From Bradyrhizobium sp. Arg816 (GTDB lineage Bacteria; Pseudomonadota; Alphaproteobacteria; Rhizobiales; Xanthobacteraceae), in contig NZ_JAPRAQ010000001.1 in assembly GCF_029989365.1 (NCBI RefSeq), forward strand, positions 682,001 through 746,000: a stretch of 64,000 nt of DNA, read 5' to 3'. Of the stretch, positions 8,818-17,600 are shown in pieces (within the stretch, counting starts at the first letter, position 1; each line of letters starts with the position of its first letter). The notes below the pieces were generated by a model, which did no database searches, was not told the origin of the DNA, and saw only the letters and a program-made list of their open reading frames with translations. A program made the position numbers and the translations under genes.

Positions 8818-9786
8818 CGCCTCGGCAACGCGCGTCCATTCGGCTTCGCTGCCGGGAAGCCCGAGGCGCAGCCATGCCGGCTCTTTCGCGAACACACGCG
8901 ACCAGATCTGGCTACGCGCCAGTTTCTCCTGCACAGCAAGCGCATCAGGCGTCTCGTAGAGACGAAACAGCGGCGCTCCACCGACGAGCCGCCGGCCTTG
9001 CGACTGTACGATGTCGTCGAGGCGGGCACAGTCGCGCGCAAGCCGCGCGGAGGTGGCCTCGGCCCAGGCGTCGTCACGCAAGGCGCGGCAGCCGATCGCG
9101 ATCGCCGCGCCCGAGACCGGCCATGGACCTGACGCCGCCGCGAGCTTCGCGATATCGGTCGCATGGCCTAGCGCAAACCCAAGCCGCAGGCCGGCAAGAC
9201 CATAAAACTTTCCGAACGAGCGCAGGACCAGCAGTCCAGGCTGATCCGCTCCGGCTGCGAGCGACAGCTGCGGGGCAGCATCAGCAAAACTCTCGTCGAT
9301 GACGAGACGGCCGACGCGCGGCAGCAGCCCCAGCAAATCCTTTGGCGCAAAGCGCCGGCCATCGGGATTGTTGGGATTGACAACGATTGCGAGGTTCGCG
9401 CCCGCCAGCGCGTCGAGCTCGCCGACCTCCTGGACATCCCAACCCGCAATCGACAAGACCCCGGCATATTCGTTGTAGGTCGGCGCGAGGATGCGCGCGC
9501 GGCCGGCTGGCGCGAGTTGCGGAAGCAATTGAATGGCGGCCTGGGCCCCGCCCATCGCGACAACTGGTGCACTCGTGCGGTAGGCATGCTGTGCCGCCTG
9601 ATGCAGCGCCTCGATCTCGGCGCGCGACGGCAGCGCGCTCCACGCACGCGCGCTCACCTCACCTACCGGATAAGGCAGCCGGTTGATCCCGGTCGACAGA
9701 TCGATCCAGTCCTCCGCGCGCCCGCCGAAACGCTGCTGGGCCAGATCGAGATTTCCACCGTGCTCGCGCATGCCCCGTTCTTTCAC
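8806..9786 (-). CDS. cobC: Threonine-phosphate decarboxylase CobC (CobD-like in Salmonella naming)
   Basis: PLP enzyme of the aminotransferase fold that makes (R)-1-amino-2-propanol phosphate from L-threonine phosphate for the nucleotide loop. The 326-residue protein has the PLP lysine Lys193 in SFGKFYGL and the NPNNPDG motif near residue 140. The frame starts with GTG at 9786, which overlaps the cobD stop by four bases (GTGA); an ATG at 9771 ([11 protein letters not shown]) is an equally plausible start and closer to homologues I recall. It is cotranscribed with cobD, whose product uses aminopropanol or its phosphate as substrate. Confidence 0.93.
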   Translation of the reverse strand: MKERGMREHGGNLDLAQQRFGGRAEDWIDLSTGINRLPYPVGEVSARAWSALPSRAEIEALHQAAQHAYRTSAPVVAMGGAQAAIQLLPQLAPAGRARILAPTYNEYAGVLSIAGWDVQEVGELDALAGANLAIVVNPNNPDGRRFAPKDLLGLLPRVGRLVIDESFADAAPQLSLAAGADQPGLLVLRSFGKFYGLAGLRLGFALGHATDIAKLAAASGPWPVSGAAIAIGCRALRDDAWAEATSARLARDCARLDDIVQSQGRRLVGGAPLFRLYETPDALAVQEKLARSQIWSRVFAKEPAWLRLGLPGSEAEWTRVAEALAR

Positions 9787-10736
9787 GCGAAGGCCAGGAT
9801 CGCAAGGATTCCGGCGAGCAGCAGCATGGCGCGGCGGTAGATGGTCAATCCCTGGCTGATGTCCGCGGCAAGCGGATCGCGCGCGCCCTCGTTGAGCCAG
9901 GGCTCATCGGTCGCGCTGCCGTGATAGATGCGGGGGCCGCTGAGCCGCACGCCAAGCGCGCCCGCCATCGCCGCCTCCGGCCAGCCGGCGTTGGGCGAGC
10001 GATGACGGCGGGCATCGCGCGTCATGCAGGACAGCGCCTTCGAACGCCGCGATGCCAGCAGCACGAACAGAAAGCCGGTCAGGCGCGCCGGGATGAAGTT
10101 GGCGACATCGTCGATGCGCGCGGCGGCCCAGCCAAAAGCTTCGTGGCGTTCGTTGCGATGACCGATCATGGAGTCCAGCGTATTGATCGCCTTGTAGCCC
10201 AAAATGCCGGGCAGTCCGAACAGCGCGCCCCAGAACACCGGCGCCACGATGCCGTCGGAGGCGTTCTCGGCGAGGCTCTCGATCGCCGCGCGCGCGATGC
10301 CGGCTTCGTCGAGCGTCGCGGGATCGCGCCCGACGATGCGCGCCACCGCTGCGCGCGCAGCGGCGATGTCGCCCGCATCTAAGGGTGTCGCAACGGCGGC
10401 AACATGGTCATGCAGCGAGCGCAGCGCGACCAGCGGCCAGGCTAGGACGCCGACCAATACAATCTGCACCCAGCCCCAGGGAAGCAACGACGGGAGCAAC
10501 GACTGAAGCATCCAGCCGAGCGCAACCGAAAGCGCGATGACGACGAGCGCTCCGGCAGCGCCCGCAGCACGGCGAAATGCCGGCGGATCGGAATCGCGAT
10601 TCCAGGCGGTGTCGATGGCAGAGATCAGCCGGCCGAGCCAGGTCACGGGATGGCCGATCCGCGCGAACAGCCACGACGGCCAGCCCAAGAGGGCATCCAC
10701 CGCCATCGCCACCACCATCGCGCCCGCAAAGCCCAC
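9783..10736 (-). CDS. cobD: Adenosylcobinamide-phosphate synthase CobD/CbiB
   Basis: Integral membrane enzyme that attaches the aminopropanol linker to adenosylcobyric acid. The 317-residue protein contains several hydrophobic segments and the family blocks MAVDALLGWPSW, IGHPVTWLGRLI, ESLAENASDGIVAPVFW and GHRNERHEAFGWAAAR. Length is typical. It is the first gene of the leftward cobD-cobC pair; 121 bases of intergenic DNA separate it from the divergent cobP, and I see no riboswitch there. Confidence 0.95.
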   Translation of the reverse strand: MGFAGAMVVAMAVDALLGWPSWLFARIGHPVTWLGRLISAIDTAWNRDSDPPAFRRAAGAAGALVVIALSVALGWMLQSLLPSLLPWGWVQIVLVGVLAWPLVALRSLHDHVAAVATPLDAGDIAAARAAVARIVGRDPATLDEAGIARAAIESLAENASDGIVAPVFWGALFGLPGILGYKAINTLDSMIGHRNERHEAFGWAAARIDDVANFIPARLTGFLFVLLASRRSKALSCMTRDARRHRSPNAGWPEAAMAGALGVRLSGPRIYHGSATDEPWLNEGARDPLAADISQGLTIYRRAMLLLAGILAILAFA

Positions 10737-10857
10737 ACCTGCCTCCTGTCCCGCCCCTGTTGCGCAAAGCGAAGGCGGAGCGCAAGCCCCTGCCCGCCTG
10801 ATTTCGGCTTTGTCTTTGGCCGCGTTTGGTGATTAGTCAGGCCCACAGGAGACTTTG

Positions 10858-11361
10858 ATGGCCGTCATCTTGATCACGGGCGGGGCGCGATCGGGCAAGA
10901 GCAGGCGCGCGGAAACGCGCGTCCGCGCGTTCCCCGGACAGCCTGTCTATGTCGCGACGGCCGAGGCGCTCGATGCGGAAATGGAGCAGCGCATCGCCGG
11001 CCACCGCGCGCGGCGCGGAACCGACTGGATCGAACGCGAGGTGCCGCTCGATCTCGTGCCCGCGCTGATCGCAAGCGATGGCGGTGGCCCGAGGCTGGTG
11101 GACTGCCTGACGCTATGGCTCTCCAACCTGATGCACGCCGGGCGCGACTGGGAACGCGAGGTAACAGAGCTCGCCAACGCCCTACCCCGCTTGAAAAGCC
11201 CCGTCATTTTCGTCACCAACGAAGTCGGCCTCGGCATCGTGCCCGACAACGCACTGGCGCGCAGCTATCGCGACGCCGCCGGGATCATGAACCAGATCAT
11301 CGCGGCGGTTGCCGACGAGGTCGAGTTCGTCGTCGCCGGCCTGCCGATGAAACTGAAATGA
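10858..11361 (+). CDS. cobP: Adenosylcobinamide kinase / guanylyltransferase CobP (CobU)
   Basis: Bifunctional enzyme that phosphorylates adenosylcobinamide and then adds GMP to give adenosylcobinamide-GDP. The 167-residue protein begins with the P-loop TGGARSGKS and carries IAGHRARRGTDW, where the guanylylated histidine of the family lies, and VTNEVGLGIVP. I start at the ATG at 10858; a TTG one codon earlier is possible. AGGAGA lies just upstream as ribosome binding site. The stop overlaps the cobS start by four bases (ATGA). Confidence 0.95.
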   Translation: MAVILITGGARSGKSRRAETRVRAFPGQPVYVATAEALDAEMEQRIAGHRARRGTDWIEREVPLDLVPALIASDGGGPRLVDCLTLWLSNLMHAGRDWEREVTELANALPRLKSPVIFVTNEVGLGIVPDNALARSYRDAAGIMNQIIAAVADEVEFVVAGLPMKLK

Positions 11362-12140
11362 TACCGCGCGCCGAACTCTTGCGAGACGTCGTTGCCGATC
11401 TCAGGATGGCGGCATCGTTCGTGACGATCCTCCCCGTCGCATCGTCGAAGCCCGCAGGCGAAGGCGCCATCGCGCGCGCAACCTGGGCAATCCCCGTCGC
11501 GGGACTGATGGTCGGCCTCGCGGGCGCCTTGGTCTACAAGATTTCCAGCCGGTTCGGACTGACACCGAACCTCGCCGCCCTGCTCACGCTGGCCACGACC
11601 GCACTCATCACCGGCGCGCTGCATGAGGATGGCCTTGCCGATACCGCCGACGGGCTCGGCGGCGGCCGGACGCGCGAGCGCAAGCTCGAGATCATGCGCG
11701 ACAGCCGGATCGGCACCTATGGCGTCTGCGCGCTGATCCTGTCGTTCGGTCTGCGCTGGAGCGCGCTCGCAGCGATCGCCAATCCCTGGGCCGTCGCGCT
11801 CGCGCTGTGCGCCGCGCACACGGCTGCCCGCGCGGGCGTGCCGGCTTTCATGTCGCTGGTCCCGCCGGCGCGGCCTGATGGACTGTCGGCAAGCGCGGGA
11901 TCGCCGCCGGGCCGCAGCGTCGCCGTCGCCTTCGCCGTTGGAACGCTCGCCCTCGCACTCGCGCTCGGGCCGGGCAAGGCGCTGGTCAGCCTGATCCTGC
12001 TGTCCCTCGCCGGCTTGATGCTGGCGCGGCTTGCCATCCGCCAGATCGGCGGGCAGACCGGCGACATCCTCGGTGCATTCGAGCAGACCGGCGAGATCCT
12101 CATTCTGCTGGTGGCGGCATCCTTCCGGGTGGGAGGCTGA
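11358..12140 (+). CDS. cobS: Adenosylcobinamide-GDP ribazoletransferase CobS (CobV in P. denitrificans)
   Basis: Joins adenosylcobinamide-GDP with alpha-ribazole (or its phosphate) in the last assembly step of B12. The 260-residue membrane protein shows the family signature LHEDGLADTADGLGGG, predicted to bind Mg2+, followed by several hydrophobic helices. The start at 11358 overlaps the cobP stop; the frame is open further upstream but only as a shadow of cobP. bluB follows after four bases, so donor and acceptor halves of the nucleotide loop are made from one transcript. Confidence 0.94.
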   Translation: MIPRAELLRDVVADLRMAASFVTILPVASSKPAGEGAIARATWAIPVAGLMVGLAGALVYKISSRFGLTPNLAALLTLATTALITGALHEDGLADTADGLGGGRTRERKLEIMRDSRIGTYGVCALILSFGLRWSALAAIANPWAVALALCAAHTAARAGVPAFMSLVPPARPDGLSASAGSPPGRSVAVAFAVGTLALALALGPGKALVSLILLSLAGLMLARLAIRQIGGQTGDILGAFEQTGEILILLVAASFRVGG

Positions 12141-12144
12141 TCTC

Positions 12145-12777
12145 ATGGTCGAGTTCGACGACACCTTCCGTCAGCACTTGCGCGAGTTGTTCGTGTGGCG
12201 CCGCGACGTCCGCCGCTTCCGCGCCGATCCGCTGCCGGCCGGCGCCATCGATCGCCTGATCGAGACCGCCTGTCTCTCGCCCTCCGTCGGCCTCAGCCAG
12301 CCCTGGCGCTTCGTTGTCGTTGAAGATGCCGCACGACGACGCGCCGTGATCGACGACTTCAGGGCATGCAACGCCGATGCGCTGAACTGCTACTCCGGTG
12401 AGCGCGCCGCGCGCTACGCGACACTAAAGCTGTCCGGTCTCGAACAGGCGCCCGGCCACCTCGCCGTGTTCGCGGACAAGGCGAGCGACATCGGCCACGG
12501 CCTCGGCCGCGCGACCATGCCGGAGACGACGGAATATTCCGTGGTCGCCGCGATCACCGCGATGTGGCTCGCCGCGCGCGCCGACGGCATCGGCCTCGGC
12601 TGGGTGTCGATCCTGAACCCTGCGCGCATTCACGCCATTCTCGACGTGCCTGAGACCTGGAAGTTCATCGCCTATCTCTGCATCGGCTATCCCGAGACCG
12701 AGTGCGACCAGCCTGAGCTTGAGCAGGCGAAGTGGGAACACCGGCGCGGCGCGGAGGAGTTTACGTTGCGGCGCTAG
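12145..12777 (+). CDS. bluB: 5,6-Dimethylbenzimidazole synthase BluB
   Basis: Oxygen-dependent breakdown of FMNH2 to 5,6-dimethylbenzimidazole, the lower ligand of B12. The 210-residue protein is of the nitroreductase fold, with the flavin-contact region VWRRDVRRFRADPLP, then LSPSVGLSQPWRF and YSVVAAITAMWLAARADGIGLGW. Start at 12145 (MVEFDDTFRQHL), four bases after cobS. It was first studied in rhizobia, where loss affects symbiosis. With CobG, it again points to an aerobic lifestyle. Confidence 0.95.
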   Translation: MVEFDDTFRQHLRELFVWRRDVRRFRADPLPAGAIDRLIETACLSPSVGLSQPWRFVVVEDAARRRAVIDDFRACNADALNCYSGERAARYATLKLSGLEQAPGHLAVFADKASDIGHGLGRATMPETTEYSVVAAITAMWLAARADGIGLGWVSILNPARIHAILDVPETWKFIAYLCIGYPETECDQPELEQAKWEHRRGAEEFTLRR

Positions 12778-12828
12778 TCAGGCTGCGCCTTAAGCTTGCC
12801 AGTCAGACGCCAGCGGTTGATCTATCCT

Positions 12829-12950
12829 CCGTCATTGCGAGCGTAGCGAAGCAATCCAGACTCGTTCCGCAGAAAGATTCTGGATTGCTTCGTCGCAAGG
12901 GCTCCTCGCAATGACGGTGGCGAGAGAGTTGCGCTCGCAATGACGACGGA
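12829..12950. repeat. Palindromic intergenic repeat (CCGTCATTGCGAG type)
   Basis: CCGTCATTGCGAG starts at 12829 and GCAATCCAG at 12851; they are mirrored by CTGGATTGCTTCG (from 12880) and CTCGCAATGACGG (12905-12917), giving a long imperfect hairpin. A second copy of the closing arm (CTCGCAATGACG) follows at about 12934-12945. I know this sequence type as a dispersed repeat in Bradyrhizobium and Rhodopseudomonas genomes. It lies between the convergent bluB and tpsB ends and could also act as a bidirectional terminator. Confidence 0.8.
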
Positions 12951-12968
12951 GAGAGAGGCGGCTGGTCG

Positions 12969-14675
12969 CTACGACCTGCTCCTGCCGGCCGCGGCCGCCA
13001 CGGGCGCCGCACTTTCCGGCTTCTGGAACATCAACAACGGCCGGAAAATGACGCGGCCATAGGCCTCGTAATGGTTCTGGGTCGAGACGGCCATCTTCAA
13101 CGGCGTCGCGTAATTTGCCTCGAAGGTCATGAACGACGCGTAGGTCCATGAGAAACCGACGCCGACCGAACCCAGCTCGGTGATCCCCGGGAATGTCGAA
13201 TAGACCGCACCCCAGTCGGTGAAGATGTAAGTGTCAAAGCCCTTCAGCCATTGCGACCAATTGTAGTGCAGCTCGGCGTTGAAATAATAGCCGCTGTCGC
13301 CGGACGCTGAGTTGGAGGGATAGCCGCGTACGGTGGTGGGACCGCCGATCGAGAAGACCTGGTCGCCCGGCAGCAGCTTTTCCTGCGTGTATTGCCAGCT
13401 CGCCAGCACGTTGGCGCTGAAATTCGCAGGCCCCGCGGCGCTGGTTGCGATCAGCGAACCGGTATAGGTGTTGAACGTGCGGTTGTTGCTGAGGACGTGG
13501 TCTTGCCACTCGATGTAGTTCACCGCCGGTGAGACCGTGATCGAATAGGCGTTGCCAGACTTCGTCACGGAGAGCCCGGCAGTGGCCTTGTCGTAATGGT
13601 CGTTGGTCACGTCGACCGTGGCGAAGCGGCTCACCGTCTTGCCCTCGGTCTCGGCGGCGTTGAACAGCACCAGCCAGTCCTGCGTCACCCAGAGCGGCTG
13701 GCTGAAATTGACCGCGGCCTGGCTCGAGCGTCCGGTGACGTCGAGCGCGACGAACGGCCCCTGGATGATCTTGATCTTGCCCTCTGTGTAGCTGACGCCG
13801 ACGCGGCCGCCCCAGGGATTGACCGGAATATTGTAGGCGACGTTGCCGTTGAGATTGCCGTCGGCGCGGACGCCGTAGAAGGTCAGGCGGTCGTCGACGC
13901 CGAACAGGCCGTGGCGCTTGTAGAAGGCGCCGCCCTCCCACCGCCCGGTGTTCTCGACGCCCTGGTTGTCGGTGAAGAGCTGCAGGGTGTCGATCGGCGG
14001 CTCGATCACCGCAAACTGGAGATCGGTCAGGCCGAAGCTCGTGCCGGGCTGCAGCAGCGCCTTGATCTGCACGTCGTTGGTCCGGTTGAACCAGATCACG
14101 TCGCGATTGAGTTTTGGAACGTCGAGGACCTCACCTTCGGGCTCCTTCACGCGCTGAAGGATGTAATCGGTGCGGGTCTGCTTGTTGCCCTCGATGGTCG
14201 TCTTCTGGAGCCGGCCCTCGGTCAGCTTGATCTTGACCACGCCGCCTTTGGCATCCTGATCCGGCAGCGTCGCGATGCCCGTGACGATGCCGCGCTCGGT
14301 GTAGATGGCGTTGATGTCGGCGACGAGTTGCAGCAGCGCGGCGATGTCGACGTTCTTGCCGACATATTTCTTCGCGATCTCGTCGAGCTCCGCCGGTGTG
14401 ATGAACTTGGAGGAGTTGAACTCGACCTTGCGCAGGCGGAATTTCGGCCCGCCCGGCTTCAGGAGCTGGGACTTTTCCCGCTCACCGCCGATCACCGCGG
14501 GACCGGTGACCTTCGGGGGCGCGCTCTGCTGTTCTAGCTGCCGGCGCTGCCGGTCGATGTCGTTCTGGATCACGCCGGGATTGATCGACTGGGCGCGAGC
14601 GGAGGCGATGCAGCAAGCTGCAAGCCCTACCCCCAATGCTGCCCCCCAAATCCGCATCCGGAATCCAGTTACCAT
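12969..14675 (-). CDS. TpsB-type outer-membrane transporter (ShlB/FhaC/HecB family)
   Basis: Outer-membrane partner of a two-partner secretion system, an Omp85-superfamily barrel that exports the neighbouring TpsA. The 568-residue protein has a signal peptide ending near AACCIASARAQS, a periplasmic stretch with the POTRA domain FRLRKVEFNSSKFITPAELD onward (about residues 78-155), and a C-terminal 16-strand barrel. The lid-lock motif VRGY, conserved in this family, is at residues 449-452. The start at 14675 overlaps the tpsA stop by seven bases; ATG at 14657 is an alternative. Specific pairing with the upstream gene is inferred from this overlap. Confidence 0.93.
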   Translation of the reverse strand: MVTGFRMRIWGAALGVGLAACCIASARAQSINPGVIQNDIDRQRRQLEQQSAPPKVTGPAVIGGEREKSQLLKPGGPKFRLRKVEFNSSKFITPAELDEIAKKYVGKNVDIAALLQLVADINAIYTERGIVTGIATLPDQDAKGGVVKIKLTEGRLQKTTIEGNKQTRTDYILQRVKEPEGEVLDVPKLNRDVIWFNRTNDVQIKALLQPGTSFGLTDLQFAVIEPPIDTLQLFTDNQGVENTGRWEGGAFYKRHGLFGVDDRLTFYGVRADGNLNGNVAYNIPVNPWGGRVGVSYTEGKIKIIQGPFVALDVTGRSSQAAVNFSQPLWVTQDWLVLFNAAETEGKTVSRFATVDVTNDHYDKATAGLSVTKSGNAYSITVSPAVNYIEWQDHVLSNNRTFNTYTGSLIATSAAGPANFSANVLASWQYTQEKLLPGDQVFSIGGPTTVRGYPSNSASGDSGYYFNAELHYNWSQWLKGFDTYIFTDWGAVYSTFPGITELGSVGVGFSWTYASFMTFEANYATPLKMAVSTQNHYEAYGRVIFRPLLMFQKPESAAPVAAAAGRSRS

Positions 14676-17600
14676 GCCTGTGCGAGACGGCCAACTGCCG
14701 GCTTCGCCATCTCGACAGCAGCGTCCTTCCAGCCCGGACGACCCGTGCGCTGCCCGTGACGACGCAGCTTGCGCAGATCGCTCAGTCCCTCGATGTTGAC
14801 GGCAGGACCGGAGCCGATGGTCTCGACCGGACGTGGCGTCAGCAGCGCGTCGAGCCGCGCCTGGCCGGAGAGGCCGAGCAAATAGAACGTCCCGCCATCC
14901 TTCTTCGCCAGCCAGGTCTCGATGCTCTCCTTGCCTTCGCCGTCGACCGCGATGTTGCGCACCATGCTGGCGCCGGTGAAGTCGTAGCAGCAGGTGTGGC
15001 CCGGCCCATAGTTGGTGACGGAGGCCGAGACGCCGTCGGTGTAGAACACCACATAGGCGTTGCTGACATTGGCGTTGCCGACCTGGCTCATCGTGAACAC
15101 GCCGCCCGGCTGGTAAAGCTGGAGCGTCGGCCCGTTGGTCGGCGCCAGCGTCCGGTTGTTCAGGAACACCTGCTGGGTCGCGGTGGTGAGCATGAGCTGG
15201 CCCGGGACATAGCCGTTCAGGATCGTGACCGCGTGCGCGTCGGTCCAGAAGTTCGCATCCACCACCCTGAACTGGTTGACGACGATGCTGTCCGGATCGA
15301 TCGAGATGTTGGCGGACTTCGCGACGCCGCCGTTATAGCCGGTGATGTTCATGATCAGCGGGATCGCCGGGTTGGAACGGATCTGCTCGCCCCTGACGTT
15401 GATCGTGTCGGCCGCGAGGTCGAGCTCCCGGACGACGCTGACCCAGTTGATCGTCAGGTCACCCGACGAGGTCATCTTGACGACGTCGCCGCTGATCCGG
15501 TCGAACGAGACCGATCCGGCCACATCGAAACGCGTCGCGCCGTTGGCGGTGATCGATCCGCCGCGGAGCGAGCCCATGTCGGACTTGACGTTGAGGTCGC
15601 CGGCATCGCCCGGGATACCGGTCGTGGTGAGCTGGCTGAAGACGATGTCGTTGACGGCATGCAGGGTCTGCGTGCCGCCGCTGATGGCGGTGCCAACGGT
15701 GATCCCTCCGGCCGTCGCGGTGACGTCGAGCGTGCCGCCCGCAGTAAGATTATCCCAATGAACGACGGTGCCGCTCAGGACTGCATTGCCAGTCGTGGCC
15801 GTGAGGTTGTGACCGGTGTTGGTGCCCGCCGCGATCAGCCGCGCTGAACCGTGGGCCGAGACCGAGCCCAGCGTTGGCACGCCGCCCGACATCACCGTTT
15901 GCGCCAGGATGAAACCGTTATCCGCGTTGACGTTGATGCTGCCGGCATCGCCGTTGATGCCCGTCGCCGTCAGCGCGTTGAACGTCACGTTGTCATGGGC
16001 GTGGACGGTCTGCGTGCCGCCGCTCTGCGCGGTCTGGAAGGTGATGCTGCCCTGGCTCGCGGTCGCGCCCAGCGTCGTCCCGGTGTTGAGGACGTTCCAG
16101 TTGATCGGGCCGCCGGCGGTCAGCAGGCCCGAGCCGGTCGTGGCGGCGAGCGTGTTGCCGGTGATGGTCGTGGCGGCCAGCAGCGTCGCCGAGCCGTGGG
16201 CCGAGACCGAGCCCAGCGTGGTCGCGCCGCCCGACACCACGGTCTGCGCCAGGATGAAGCCGTTGTCGGCGGTGACGCTGATGTTGCCGGTGTCGCCGCT
16301 GTTGCCGGTGGTCGTGAGCGACTTGAACGTCACGTTCTGCGTGGCATGGACCGTCTGCGAGCCGCTGCTGTCGGCGGTGCCGATGACAATGCTGCCATTG
16401 TTCGCGACGGCGCGGAATGACCCGCTCGCGCCGGTCGCCGTGCCCGCCACCACCTGGTCGAGCGTCAGGCCGCCCGTGCCGATGATGTCCACGCTGCCCT
16501 TCACCGCGGATAGCAGGCTCGTCTCGGTCTCGGTGAGCGTCTTGACGTAGATGTCGCCACCGCTCGCGCTCGCCAACAGCCGCGCGGCGCTGAGGGCCAA
16601 CCGGCTCGTCACGTTGCCGATGCCGTTCGATGCACTCAGCGACAGCTCGGCACCGGTGCCGGATGCGACGAACTTGGTCTGGCCGTCGCCATTGTCGATG
16701 ATCGCGCCCAGCGAGGCGACGCCGCCGGCGGTGACGATGATCGAGGGCGCGTTCGAGGCCGCCGCATAGGACAGCGACGAATTCAGCTGGCCGATGGTCG
16801 CATCACCCGTGGTGGTCACCGAGATCAATCCGGCCGCGTTGATGGCCGAATAGGCGCCCATCGACAGCGTCGCGGCCACCAGCGTCACACCGCTCGTGCT
16901 GCTGGTCGCAACCACCGGCGCCGCGCTGGTGCCGGCCGCGAAATTCATGCCGCGGTTGGCGAGCAGCTGCATCAGGCCGCCGCTGGTGATGTCGGCATTG
17001 ACGGTGAGCCCGCCGCGCGCAGCGTTGAGCGTCAGCGCGCCGCCGGCCGTCAGCGTCCCATAGGGGCCGCTCGAGCCGACCATGAGATCGCCGGTGACGG
17101 CGAGGATGCTGAGGTCGCCGACCGCAGAGCCGGTCACCGCGCCGGAGATGTTCACTTGGAGCGGCTGGAAGGTCGAGCCGTTGAAGCCGATATTGCCGCC
17201 GGCGCGCAGATCGAGGTCGGCGCCCAGGATGTGGATCGCCGTACGGTCCGTGAAGCCGGCTTCGGCATAGATGCTGCCGGTCGCCGCGAGCTGGATCGCA
17301 TTGCCGGCGGCAATGTTGCCGAGGATGAGATCGCCGGTGGTCTGCTTCAGGTAGATGCCCTGCGCCGACGAGACCTGGTCGAGCTGGTCGTTGGACGGAT
17401 CCGCGAACGCGATCTGAAGCGCGTTCGTATTGTTCGCGGGGTTGCTCCCGGCGGTTCCCGAGGGGGCACCGACATTGCCGTGCTCCGCAATCAAGGTCAG
17501 GTTGCCGATATCGCCTGAAATCACGGCCCCGCTTGCATTGGCGGAGATGCTGTTGACGGCGTCGAGCTTGACGTCGCCGCGGCCGGTCACCTGGATGCCG

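Noticed and set aside
10737..10857. Possible second cobalamin riboswitch between cobD and cobP
   Set aside because: None of the conserved blocks is present on either strand, and the gap is too short.
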